Origin: PALSA-270 sp963770245
Lineage (GTDB): Bacteria > Acidobacteriota > Terriglobia > Terriglobales > Acidobacteriaceae
Direction of reading: 5' to 3'
Assembly (NCBI GenBank): GCA_963770245.1
Contig: CAVYOX010000011.1
Coordinates: forward strand, 489,987 to 553,986
Length of the DNA stretch: 64,000 bases
Shown here one piece after another: positions 52,488 to 60,852 of this stretch. Every line of letters begins with the position of its first letter. Position 1 is the first letter of the stretch. Below the pieces are notes generated by a model. It was not told the DNA's origin. It did no database searches and saw only the letters and a list, made by a program, of their open reading frames with translations. Made by a program: the position numbers and the translations under genes.

Positions 52488-55223
52488 ATGGCGACAACCA
52501 CTCTCCCCCAAGCGGATGTTCAGCAACGTCAACCGGAAACCAAATTCGTTTACTTTTTCGGCGGCGGCAAGGCGGACGGCAACGGCAAGATGAAGGATGA
52601 GCTGGGCGGCAAAGGCGCCGGCCTGGCCGAAATGACCAACGCCGAATTGCCGGTACCCCCCGGGTTCACCATTCAGACCGAAGCCTGCCGCGAATACATG
52701 CGGCATGGAGGCGTTTCCGAGGCAGTAGTCCGGCAGATGGAAGAAGCGCTGAAGCACCTCGAACAGCTGCAGGGACAAAAGCTCGGCAAGGGCGAGAATC
52801 CGCTGCTGGTCAGCGTGCGCTCGGGTGCGAAGTTTTCAATGCCCGGGATGATGGATACCATTCTGAATCTCGGCTTGAACGATCAAAGCGTCGAGGCACT
52901 GGCCAAACTCAGCAAGAACCCACGCTTTGCCTATGATTCCTACCGCCGCCTGATTCAGATGTTCGGCAGCGTGGTGCTCGAGATCCCGAAACCGGCCTTC
53001 GAGGAAGTTTTCGACGCGAAAAAGAAACAGAAAAAAGCGAAGCTCGACACCGACCTCGATGCCAAAGCGCTCAAAGAGGTGATTGAGGAGTACAAGAAAG
53101 TCGTCAGGAAGCACACCAAGCTCGATTTTCCCCAAGACCCGCACGCCCAGTTGGTGATGGCCCGCGATGCGGTTTTCCGCTCCTGGCTGAACGATCGCGC
53201 CAAGCATTACCGCCGCATCAACAACATTTCCGATGATCTCGGTACCGCGGTCAACGTGCAGGCCATGGTCTTCGGCAACTTGGGCGACACCAGCGGGACG
53301 GGCGTGGGTTTCACGCGCAATCCGGCCACCGGCGTGAAAGAGTTCTACGGTGAATTTCTGATGAACGCGCAGGGCGAAGATGTGGTGGCGGGCATCCGCA
53401 CGCCGGTGCCCATCCTCCAGTTGCAGAAGATCATGCCCCATGTGTATGACCAACTGCGCGAAATCACGACCCGACTGGAGAAGCACTACCGCGACATGCA
53501 GGATTTCGAGTTCACCATACAGGACGGCAAGCTTTACATGCTGCAGACGCGCAATGGCAAGCGCACCGGCCTGGCGGCGGTCAACGTGGCCATCCAGATG
53601 GTGGATGAAGGCCTGATTACGAAAGAAGAAGCGATTTTCCGCGTTGAACCGAACCAGCTTTACGATTTTCTGGTCCCGCGGCTGGACGAAAAGAGCGTGA
53701 AGGTGGAAGTGCTGGCGACCGGCCTACCGGCTTCCCCGGGCGCCGCGGTCGGCCAAATCGTATTCACGGCGGATGAGGCGGTCGAAAAGGCGGGCCACGG
53801 CGATAAGCGGGTGCCGGTAATCCTGGTGCGCGCCGAGACCACGCCGGAAGATATTCACGGCATGGAAGTGGCGGCCGGCATTCTTACCTCGCGCGGCGGT
53901 ATGACCAGCCATGCCGCGGTGGTGACGCGGGGCATGGGCAAGTGCTGCGTGGCTGGCGCAGGCGACATCGACGTCAACGAAAAGGCCCGCGAAATGCGAG
54001 TAAAGGGCCAGGTGTTCAAGGCAGGCGATTGGATTTCGCTCGATGGCACCACCGGCCGCGTGATCAAGGGCAAGCTCAATACCTTGCCACCCAAGGCCGA
54101 CGATCCAGATCTGCTGAAGTTCATGGCGTGGGCGGAACCATTCCGCAAGATCGGAGTTCGCGCCAATGCCGATATTCCCCGCGACGCGGTCCAGGCACGG
54201 GCGTTTGGCGCCGAAGGCATTGGGCTTTGTCGGACCGAGCACATGTTCTTTGGGGAAAAGAAACTCCCGCACATGCGCGCCATGATCATGGCGCGCGACG
54301 AGAAGGAACGCCGCGCGGCGCTGAAGAAGCTATTACCTTTGCAGCGCGCGGATTTTGACGGCGTGTTCCGCGCCATGGACGGGTTCCCGGTGACCATCCG
54401 CACCCTCGATCCGCCGCTGCACGAGTTCCTGCCGAGGCGCGAAGACCTGATGGTGGACATCGCCGTACTCGAAGCCACCAAGCCGAAATCCCCTAAGCTG
54501 AAAGGACTCCGCTTAATCTTACGGCGGGTGGAAGAGCTCCATGAAATCAATCCCATGCTCGGCCACCGCGGCTGTCGACTGGGAATCACCTATCCCGAGA
54601 TCACCGAAATGCAAGCGCGCGCCATCTTCGAAGCGGCGGTTGCCGTGGCCAAGGACGGCGTGAAAGTCTACCCGGAAGTGATGATTCCGTTGACAGCGAC
54701 GCTGAAGGAAATGGCGAATCAGGCGGCGATTGTGCATCGCGTGGCCCAGGCAGTATTCAAAGAGAAAGGCAAGACCGTGGATTACCTGGTGGGCACGATG
54801 ATTGAGCTTCCGCGGGCCGCGCTGGTGGCGGATGAAATCGCAAAAGAGGCGCAGTTTTTTTCCTTCGGGACCAACGACCTCACGCAGACCACGTTCGGTT
54901 TCTCTCGCGACGATGTAAACAAGTTCCTGCCAACCTATCTTGCCGAAGGTATCTTGAAGCAGGATCCATTCGCGGTGCTTGACCAGGAAGGGGTCGGGCA
55001 ATTGGTGCGCATGGCGACGGAACGCGGACGCAAGACGCGTCCCAAGTTGAAGGTCGGAATCTGCGGCGAGCATGGCGGCGAGCCATCGTCGGTCGAGTTC
55101 TGCCACCGGATCGGCCTGAACTATGTTTCGTGTTCACCGTTCCGCGTGCTGACGGCACGTCTGGCTGCGGCGCAGGCAGCGGCTTCGGACAAGATGAAGG
55201 GTGAAGCGGGCCGAACGAAATAG
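52488..55223 (+). CDS. ppdK: Pyruvate, phosphate dikinase
   Basis: Interconverts pyruvate, ATP and phosphate with PEP, AMP and pyrophosphate; central to gluconeogenic PEP supply. 911 residues. N-terminal ATP-grasp domain (KGAGLAEMTNAELPVPPGFT, SVRSGAKFSMPGMMDTILNLG). Phosphohistidine domain with His475 in GGMTSHAAVVTRGMGK. C-terminal PEP/pyruvate TIM barrel (FGAEGIGLCRTEHMF, MLGHRGCRLGI, FFSFGTNDLTQTTFG, and the catalytic Cys region GLNYVSCSPFRV). All active residues are present. AGAGGA precedes ATG 52488. A CACGGAG...CTCCGTG hairpin at 55240-55271 lies between it and the convergent gene. Confidence 0.97.
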   Translation: MATTTLPQADVQQRQPETKFVYFFGGGKADGNGKMKDELGGKGAGLAEMTNAELPVPPGFTIQTEACREYMRHGGVSEAVVRQMEEALKHLEQLQGQKLGKGENPLLVSVRSGAKFSMPGMMDTILNLGLNDQSVEALAKLSKNPRFAYDSYRRLIQMFGSVVLEIPKPAFEEVFDAKKKQKKAKLDTDLDAKALKEVIEEYKKVVRKHTKLDFPQDPHAQLVMARDAVFRSWLNDRAKHYRRINNISDDLGTAVNVQAMVFGNLGDTSGTGVGFTRNPATGVKEFYGEFLMNAQGEDVVAGIRTPVPILQLQKIMPHVYDQLREITTRLEKHYRDMQDFEFTIQDGKLYMLQTRNGKRTGLAAVNVAIQMVDEGLITKEEAIFRVEPNQLYDFLVPRLDEKSVKVEVLATGLPASPGAAVGQIVFTADEAVEKAGHGDKRVPVILVRAETTPEDIHGMEVAAGILTSRGGMTSHAAVVTRGMGKCCVAGAGDIDVNEKAREMRVKGQVFKAGDWISLDGTTGRVIKGKLNTLPPKADDPDLLKFMAWAEPFRKIGVRANADIPRDAVQARAFGAEGIGLCRTEHMFFGEKKLPHMRAMIMARDEKERRAALKKLLPLQRADFDGVFRAMDGFPVTIRTLDPPLHEFLPRREDLMVDIAVLEATKPKSPKLKGLRLILRRVEELHEINPMLGHRGCRLGITYPEITEMQARAIFEAAVAVAKDGVKVYPEVMIPLTATLKEMANQAAIVHRVAQAVFKEKGKTVDYLVGTMIELPRAALVADEIAKEAQFFSFGTNDLTQTTFGFSRDDVNKFLPTYLAEGILKQDPFAVLDQEGVGQLVRMATERGRKTRPKLKVGICGEHGGEPSSVEFCHRIGLNYVSCSPFRVLTARLAAAQAAASDKMKGEAGRTK

Positions 55224-55281
55224 ATTCATCGCGAGCGGACACGGAGACGAGCTTCCGATGGCTCCTCCGTGTTCCCCGTGC

Positions 55282-55875
55282 TTATTGGACTCTTTGCAGC
55301 CGCGCAATCAGTTTCTGCGCGAAGTTTTCCTCTGATTCCGACCATAAGAGACGCGCGCTGGCGCCGGAGTTCTTTTCCACTTGGGTGGTGAACTCAACCA
55401 GTTGTTGTACGTTGGTGCGGACTTTGGTCTCGGCGTCGGCCGTAAGCGTCACGCCCTCGTGCAGGAAGGGTGTATCCAGACCGAAATCCACTTGAATGTG
55501 GCCTGCCTCATGATGCATACCTTCATCGAACTCAAGACCATGAACCAGGAACTTTACTTGCACCGGTTGCAACGCCCAGTGTTTTCCATCTTCGGTAAGG
55601 ATCCAGAGATCCCAAAAGGCTTCGAATAGGTAGGCAAAATCCTCGTGCAGCAAGTCAAAGGCGATGGCTACGGCTTCCTCCGGAGCGAGTCCAGGCCGGA
55701 AGCGCCGCTCGAGAATCGTAGGTTCTTCCCAGGAAACGGGATGAAGAGCCAAGTAGGTAATTCCCGGGCGCTGTGCTGAAAAAGGAAATTGCTGCATGAC
55801 CGTCAGCGCACGCTGGTGCATGTCTTCGGCGTCAAAGCTGGGAAACCAGAGACTCAGATACAAAGGGTCAGGCAT
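55282..55875 (-). CDS. Conserved hypothetical protein
   Basis: About 197 residues, family not recognised by name. Begins MPDPLYLSLWFPSFDAEDM at ATG 55875; the frame extends upstream to 55959, but that part is not protein-like. Visible features: an aromatic/acidic alpha-beta character, EAVAIAFDLLHEDFAYLFEAFWDLW, and FDEGMHHEAGHIQVDFG, which has His residues in HHEAGHIQ but not a full zinc motif in known spacing. Soluble, no signal peptide. Convergent with ppdK and separated from the tRNA by about 200 bases. Confidence 0.65.
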   Translation of the reverse strand: MPDPLYLSLWFPSFDAEDMHQRALTVMQQFPFSAQRPGITYLALHPVSWEEPTILERRFRPGLAPEEAVAIAFDLLHEDFAYLFEAFWDLWILTEDGKHWALQPVQVKFLVHGLEFDEGMHHEAGHIQVDFGLDTPFLHEGVTLTADAETKVRTNVQQLVEFTTQVEKNSGASARLLWSESEENFAQKLIARLQRVQ

Positions 55876-56071
55876 GAAAAGGTCGCCGGGGCTGGACTGC
55901 AATGCGCGACGATGCCTCATTGTAATGGAAAATGGCCGCAGGCCAGAGGCCCGACCCAACTTTTCGCCGTTCGGCGAAGGCAGATCGCGATCCGCCGGCT
56001 CAAAGTTTTGACACTGTACAGAGGCACTGCTACCATCGGAGATCAGCCACAGGCTCCTGCCTTGTATTACC

Positions 56072-56149
56072 GTCCCCGTCGTCTAGCCTGGCCTAGGACA
56101 TCGCCCTTTCACGGCGGTAACACGGGTTCAAATCCCGTCGGGGACGCCA
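56072..56149 (+). tRNA. tRNA-Glu (UUC), CCA encoded
   Basis: Cloverleaf from GTCCCCG at 56072 to CGGGGAC at 56139-56145, discriminator G, CCA at 56147-56149. Anticodon stem CGCC/GGCG with loop CTTTCAC gives anticodon TTC. The T arm CGGGTTCAAATCCCG is canonical. Its 3' end abuts an integrase gene, marking it as an integration site. Confidence 0.95.
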
Positions 56150-56152
56150 AAT

Positions 56153-57136
56153 CTAATCAACCACTTGCAAATCCCCTCCAGAATTTTGTAGGTCCGTTAC
56201 GGTCCGATAAGCCTCGGTGCTTGGTTTTTCTTCGTTTTTGTCGAGCAGCAAGCTCACAACTCGACTCTGTGCGTCTCGTTTGGTTTGCGTGATTGCTTGC
56301 GCGTAGACGTTCAGAGTCACCGAGATGTTTGCGTGCCGCATTAACTCCTGCACAACCTTCACGTCCTCGCCGTTCCCCTTGAGGAGCGTCGCGTACGTGT
56401 GCCGGAACGTGTGCCAACCGAAATGGCCCACGATTCCGATTTCTTTCGCCGCCGGTTGCAAGTGCGCCTTGTAAAGCGAACCCGGCCAGTACGGCAGTTT
56501 GCCTCCACTGTGCGGACTGGCAAACACCCAGTCTTCATCAATGGGGTATGGACTCTGTAGTCGCCAGGTCCACAAAACTTTGGACAGTCGCAAATCGAGT
56601 GGAACCGGCTTGCGAGAGGCCTCGGTCTTGCAGTCCCCAACGTGTTGCATGACGATCGAGCGAATGACATGGATCTCCATCTTCTGAAAATCGATGTCCT
56701 TCCATTTGAGTCCCAGCAATTCTCCGACTCGAAGGCCTGTGAACACGGCGAGGAATACCATCGTGCGCGTAGGTTCCTTCAGGATGCGAAGCAGTGCCGC
56801 AATCTGCTCGATGGAGAGCACAATGGGCATCCTGGTCCGCTTGGCACTTTGACGCACCATGCGTATGGGATTCACATCAAGCCATTCCCATCTGACAGCG
56901 TGATTGAAAACCGCGCTCATGATGTTTCGAGCTTTGGCTTTGCTTCCGTTCGCATACTTGAGCGAACGAAGCCACTGCTCCACCGCGACTGCTTTGACCT
57001 CGGTTACGTGATAGCTTCCCCACCTGGGCAAAATCCATTTTCGGAAATAGCCCACGTAGGTGACCTGCGTCTTCCGCGTTTTGGTGCAGTCCGGCCCCAG
57101 CTCTTTTTCCCGGTAGTGCTGCCGCCTTAGCAACAC
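56153..57136 (-). CDS. Tyrosine-type site-specific recombinase (integrase)
   Basis: 327 residues. N-terminal SAM-like core-binding domain (about 22-90, TQVTYVGYFRKWILPRWG). The catalytic domain has Arg136 (TGLRVGELLGLKW), a Lys in CKTEASRKP, His242 and Arg245 (HTFRHTY), His268 (LMRHANI) and the nucleophile Tyr278 (LNVYAQA). All active residues are present. An in-frame stop lies just upstream of GTG 57136, so the N-terminus is short: the AP2-type arm-binding domain of longer integrases is absent. Its end touches the tRNA-Glu 3' end, the classic arrangement for an element integrated at a tRNA gene. Confidence 0.92.
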   Translation of the reverse strand: MLLRRQHYREKELGPDCTKTRKTQVTYVGYFRKWILPRWGSYHVTEVKAVAVEQWLRSLKYANGSKAKARNIMSAVFNHAVRWEWLDVNPIRMVRQSAKRTRMPIVLSIEQIAALLRILKEPTRTMVFLAVFTGLRVGELLGLKWKDIDFQKMEIHVIRSIVMQHVGDCKTEASRKPVPLDLRLSKVLWTWRLQSPYPIDEDWVFASPHSGGKLPYWPGSLYKAHLQPAAKEIGIVGHFGWHTFRHTYATLLKGNGEDVKVVQELMRHANISVTLNVYAQAITQTKRDAQSRVVSLLLDKNEEKPSTEAYRTVTDLQNSGGDLQVVD

Positions 57137-57180
57137 TAACTGGCCTTACCGAGACCGTTGTGCTGCAACTTGCGACTCCG

Positions 57181-57975
57181 ATGGCGCATCAGCAATATTT
57201 CGAAACCTTGAAGCACGAAGGCCGTGTCTCCTTTAGGAAATATCACCATATCAATGCAAACAAAGACAAGATCATGCGATTGGCACAGAACCCAAAACAA
57301 CTGGAAAAACATGCAACTACCCGCACGGCACGGCAGACGGTTCTGGTTCAGGTGGAAGCTCGCAAACGTACTGAGATTTCAGTGCGGGAAATCTTCATTG
57401 ACGATGTCGAAGAATTCCACGACGTTCTGGATTTGAAACCATCGAAACTTCCGGCTCTGGTACCAGCCCGTTTACCAGAGAAGATATTTAAGTATGGCAT
57501 CGCATCCGTGCTTGGAAATCAGGGGAAGTTTCAGGATTGGGGCGGTGAGAAGAACGATCTGTATTCGACGCACGTGACCATTGGTGGCCGTCGCATATCC
57601 ACGGCCTTCGCTCTGAAAGGTCCGGCTACGGCTCCTCCACTGACCATCGCTAAGCTCGGCAAGAACGGAGATCAGATTCCACGTCTGTTCTCCACTACGG
57701 CTGAGGCTTTCTTCGTACAGTTCGAAGGGACAATCGAAGAAGCAGTCAAGGCAGACATGTTAGCGCATGCGGTCAAAAAATCGCACGAGACTGGCAAAGA
57801 GATTCTCTACGGTCTCATCGCATTGGAGGATTCGCATCGTTTGCGCGCGAGGTACGCATCCCACTTTACAGAGGACAGCATTCCTAAAGACGAACCTCAA
57901 ACTCCAACGGCCCAACCTGCCGATGGTGGAACTGCGAATTCCAACGCTAACAGTCTTGGGATTTCGCCTGACTGA
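57181..57975 (+). CDS. Unknown protein, possible PD-(D/E)xK-like fold
   Basis: About 264 residues (ATG 57181; GTG 57160 possible). Not a recognised family. A basic N-terminus is followed by IFIDDVEEFHDVLDL, then a block DWGGEKNDLYSTHVTIGGRR, then ISTAFALKG, LGKNGDQIPRLF, and FFVQFEGTIEEAV. The order acidic residue, hydrophobic strand, xxK, then Q-rich helix recalls PD-(D/E)xK nucleases, but the Glu before xK is Ala here, so this is speculative. The tail is Pro/Thr/Asn-rich. Divergent from the integrase (44 bases) and convergent with the HEPN gene (4 bases), so it is element cargo. Confidence 0.55.
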   Translation: MAHQQYFETLKHEGRVSFRKYHHINANKDKIMRLAQNPKQLEKHATTRTARQTVLVQVEARKRTEISVREIFIDDVEEFHDVLDLKPSKLPALVPARLPEKIFKYGIASVLGNQGKFQDWGGEKNDLYSTHVTIGGRRISTAFALKGPATAPPLTIAKLGKNGDQIPRLFSTTAEAFFVQFEGTIEEAVKADMLAHAVKKSHETGKEILYGLIALEDSHRLRARYASHFTEDSIPKDEPQTPTAQPADGGTANSNANSLGISPD

Positions 57976-57979
57976 GGAA

Positions 57980-58468
57980 CTATTTGGCCGCCCGATTTTT
58001 CTTCCTGTGTTCTGATTGGGTTTTGCCGAACTTGAGAGTTGGCTCGTAGTCGGCCATCATCGCTTGAAGCAGTTTTCTCGCGGTCGCCACAATGTCTGTA
58101 GCGACATCCTTATTCTTAAAGTCGCCACTGTGGGCGACACTGTTCCGTTCCTTGTTGACTTTCTGCCAATCGTTTTGCAACGACGTGAATGATTTGTAAC
58201 TTTCAGAACCCCTGAGAATTGGGTATATCAGCTTCTCGAATTTTCCCTTGAGACCGTTAGCATTGTTCAGCAAGGAATCCACGAATTCAGCTGGCAAATT
58301 TCGCTTTTTGACGAGTTCGGCACGAACGACGATGTTGGCAGCGAGCTCGACCGTAACACCAGCACGGACAATCGCAACCGAATACTCGCTCCGTTCAAAC
58401 AGCCCCAGCGTTTTATTCCAATTGGCGAACACCTTCTCGGGATCTGTTCGTTCCTTCTTCTTTCCCAT
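57980..58468 (-). CDS. HEPN-domain protein with intact RxxxxH motif
   Basis: 162 residues, almost all helical. The segment KERNSVAHSGDF gives Arg108 and His113 (R-x4-H), the catalytic signature of HEPN ribonucleases; ERSEYSVAIVRAGVTVELAA forms the preceding helices. ATG 58468 is chosen because GGGAGA precedes it; the frame is open to 58543. Ends four bases from the convergent gene at 57975. HEPN proteins often act as RNases in defence or toxin-antitoxin systems. No nucleotidyltransferase partner is directly adjacent, the nearest being at 60250. Confidence 0.65.
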   Translation of the reverse strand: MGKKKERTDPEKVFANWNKTLGLFERSEYSVAIVRAGVTVELAANIVVRAELVKKRNLPAEFVDSLLNNANGLKGKFEKLIYPILRGSESYKSFTSLQNDWQKVNKERNSVAHSGDFKNKDVATDIVATARKLLQAMMADYEPTLKFGKTQSEHRKKNRAAK

Positions 58469-58833
58469 GGGTTTCTCCCGGCAGGAACGAATTGTAGCGC
58501 AACTCTCAAGCTGAGCTTCAACGGCTTGCCGCGGTATAGGCACCCGGATTTCACGGACGAGATGCTAGACGACATCGAGAGGTTTCTAGACAGCCTAAAC
58601 GAGCATCCGTTTCAGATTCCCGAGAAACTTGCGGCGATACGCACGTCGCGGCTGCTACAGCGGAGCGACAAGGCTAGTCAAGTAGGCGGTGGAGCAGGGC
58701 AGCGAAACCGCGTGACTGGAGGTTGAAACCCGAAATTCGGCTCAAGGCGTAACGCTACGGCGGGTTTCTGGAGAAACGCTATCCGGCCCGGCAGGGGCTC
58801 TGAATCATGTGCGGGGCTTTCTGTTTGAGATAG
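58469..58833. other. Region with inverted repeat, no clear gene
   Basis: 365 bases. A plus-strand open frame from 58526 to 58726 (66 codons, acidic helical start) has no ribosome binding site and cannot be assigned. GAAACCCG 58725-58732 pairs with CGGGTTTC 58761-58768, enclosing GCGTAACGC. This resembles a structured RNA or recombination remnant, but nothing definite. Confidence 0.4.
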
Positions 58834-59942
58834 TCAGTGGCGTGTTAGCCGTGGGCGGCGGCCGCTCCTCTTTTCGAGGTTGTGGAGTGTTCCCAGGTAT
58901 CTCCAATAGCCAAGCGACTCCAACAAGAGTCTTCGAGCCAGGAATTGAACGTTGGAAACATCATAGACCGATAGAACCTTCAACCACTTCTTGTCTTCAA
59001 GACTATGCGCGGCAATGTGGCTGCGTAGGAAGCTCGCCTGAGCCAGGCCATCGCTGATGTGCATTTCCCCATCCCGCACGATGTGTGTTACCGCCCAGGG
59101 TGCAATTTTGATGATTTCAGGTTTTCTCTTCATCTCAATGCGCGTCTGCTTGCCGCGCAGGTTCCAATAAAATTCTTCGTTGAGATTGACTCCCGCCCGC
59201 TTTAGGCGGTCTTCGAGCTCGCTTCTCACCACCGGATTCCACGCTCCATTGATCCGGCTCGGGTTCTGGCCGCTGGCGCGAATCGTGAGCCCCAACTCCT
59301 CGATGGAGGAATAGGCGCTCGTGATCGCCATCGCGAATCGGATGTGATCCTCGGGGAACACCGACTTAGGGATGTTGGGGCTGTGGGTAGGATCAAGATC
59401 GATGGTCGGCACGGACATGATTTCTAGGCTCAGCGCCAAGCGGGCGAGCGCGTAAACAAGTCTGAGCTTCTGGGAGACGCGGGCTGCGATCAGGCAAGCC
59501 AGCGGAATGTTTTGGCTTGCATTAAACGCGGGCACTTCTTGCGACTCGGGTTGCGAACTCGCGTGTGATTTTGGAACGACCGGCGCGACGCGGTGTGGAC
59601 CCCCGCCGAGCATTGCGAACAGATTTGAGCCTTGTAGGAGGTTCCGCGCATTGTAAATTGTGGTCGCTGCTCGCTGAGCCGTGACCTGACCGCGAGCCGA
59701 GATGATGACTTCCTTATAGGGATAAAACTTGTCTCCGGAGTATTCTCCACCCCGGGGAAATTCAGTGGTCTGCTTGACGAACCTGACGCTCCATCCACGT
59801 CCACAATACGGAGGCGTGGGTAACGGTGATAGTCGGAGGTATGGAGACCAGTGTGAAACTGAGGCATGCGTCCCAAATCGCGCAACTTGACTATAGCGAT
59901 GCCGACCTCGAGTCGATCATCGAATCGGTAGGAGTGTAGCAA
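58834..59942 (-). pseudogene. Unknown gene disrupted by a frameshift
   Basis: Two overlapping minus-strand frames join into one protein-like sequence. The upstream part (from 59942) reads EVGIAIVKLRDLGRMPQFHT ... YPRLRIVDVDGA. At about 59775-59800 the sense moves to the other frame, RFVKQTTEFPRGGEYSGDKF ... VTAQRAATTIYNARNLLQGS, and runs to the stop at 58834. About 369 codons in all if repaired by one base. No family recognised. The C-terminal part includes WAVTHIVRDGEMHISDG and LLLESLGYWRYL. The true start is unclear (TTG 59942 is poor), and upstream sequence suggests more may be lost. Confidence 0.5.
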
Positions 59943-60249
59943 ACGCGATCAAGGCTTGCATCTCGTCACTGGTCGAATGGGTTACGTGCGGAGGAGGGAA
60001 AGAGCGAAAGAGAGAGACACCATCCCTAAGCCTTCGGCTTAGGTCGGTGCAGGCCGTCCGGGGACTAGCGAACGCTGCTCGCACGAAGTCGAACAGTATT
60101 CGAGTCCGTTCGAATTGCGTCCGATTCTCATTCGAACGGATATGAGTAATCTGAACTGCCGCTTAAGATTACTCAACGCTCGCCGCAGACAACTCTGGGT
60201 CGTTTACCGATTGACACGCTTACGCAATATGCGTAATAATGTACGCATT
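59943..60249. other. Intergenic region with two stem-loops and the MNT promoter/operators
   Basis: 307 bases. A perfect hairpin CCTAAGCC-TTC-GGCTTAGG lies at 60025-60043 (no T-run). A perfect 11-bp inverted repeat TCCGTTCGAAT / ATTCGAACGGA (14-base spacer) lies at 60105-60140. The promoter and operators at 60211-60256 are listed separately. Confidence 0.65.
60211..60240 (+). promoter_or_regulatory. Sigma-70 type promoter of the MNT-HEPN operon
   Basis: TTGACA at 60211-60216, an 18-base spacer, AATAAT at 60235-60240 (5 of 6 to TATAAT; TAATAA at 60234 with 17-base spacing is the alternative). Predicted transcription start is near 60247, only about three bases before the ATG at 60250, so the mRNA may be leaderless or nearly so. 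Confidence 0.7.
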
Positions 60250-60256
60250 ATGCGTA
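60220..60256. promoter_or_regulatory. Twin inverted-repeat operators over the MNT-HEPN promoter
   Basis: TTACGCA-ATA-TGCGTAA at 60220-60236 lies between -35 and -10. TACGCA-TTA-TGCGTA at 60242-60256 covers the start site and start codon. Same half-site, same 3-base spacer, centres 21 bases apart (two helical turns), as for cooperative binding by a dimeric winged-helix repressor. Confidence 0.75.
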
Positions 60257-60852
60257 ACCCTTCCGTGCTGACTGCGCTGTTCCCACAAGTACGGCAGGGC
60301 GTGCTCGCGGCTACGCTCGGCCAGCCAGACAAGTGGTGGTATCTTTCGGAACTCGCCAGCCGTTTGGGAACGAGCCCGTCCAGCCTTCAGCGGGAGTTAT
60401 CGTCTCTGGTGGCAAGCGGAATATTGATGCATCGTCGGGAAGGCACAAGGGCCTATTTCAAGGCGCAGACCCAGTCCCCGGTGTTCCGAGACTTGCAGCA
60501 ACTCTTCGAAAAAACGGCAGGGCTGGCTCCGATCTTGGAGCAGATACTAAAGCCGTTTGAGAACAAGATTCAGAGTGCTTTTATCTATGGTTCCGTGGCA
60601 CGAAGCCGGGAACATGCGATGAGTGACGTGGACGTGATGGTCATTGGCAGAGCAGGTCTTGCTGACCTGTCTCCGGCGCTCCGCAAGGCGGAGGCGCGGC
60701 TGGGAAGAGAGGTCAACGTCACGGCCTATTCCCCAGAGGAGTTTCGGGAGAAGATCAAATCGGGCGACCATTTCCTTGCCACTGTTTTACGAGGACGGAA
60801 ACAGTTTGTGAAAGGAGGCCAGAGTGACTTGGACCAGCTTGTTGGCAAATAA
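60250..60852 (+). CDS. Winged-helix nucleotidyltransferase (MNT-type antitoxin candidate)
   Basis: 200 residues. N-terminal ArsR-like winged helix (about 12-75, YLSELASRLGTSPSSLQREL, GILMHRREGTRAYF). C-terminal minimal nucleotidyltransferase with GS at 114-115 and Asp126/Asp128 (YGSVARSREHAMSDVDVMVI). The fusion of wHTH and MNT domains upstream of a HEPN gene is the usual layout of HEPN/MNT toxin-antitoxin pairs, where the MNT can AMPylate and silence the toxin. ATG 60250 is preferred to the longer frame from 60115 because the promoter and operators lie in between. It overlaps the HEPN gene by 29 bases. Confidence 0.85.
   Translation: MRNPSVLTALFPQVRQGVLAATLGQPDKWWYLSELASRLGTSPSSLQRELSSLVASGILMHRREGTRAYFKAQTQSPVFRDLQQLFEKTAGLAPILEQILKPFENKIQSAFIYGSVARSREHAMSDVDVMVIGRAGLADLSPALRKAEARLGREVNVTAYSPEEFREKIKSGDHFLATVLRGRKQFVKGGQSDLDQLVGK

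Noticed and set aside
50201..52501. 766-codon open frame on the minus strand over glyS
   Set aside because: Antisense shadow of a certain gene; composition is typical of GC-rich reverse frames (His/Arg/Gln-rich) and no domain is recognisable.
58526..58726. 66-codon plus-strand frame MPRYRHPDF...
   Set aside because: Looks mildly protein-like at its start, but has a TTG start, no ribosome binding site and a low-complexity end; kept only as a note in the gap entry.
60050..60080. CCGTCCGGGGAC as a possible attR copy of the tRNA-Glu 3' end
   Set aside because: Only a few bases resemble the tRNA acceptor sequence, with an extra base and no T arm; too weak for an attachment site.
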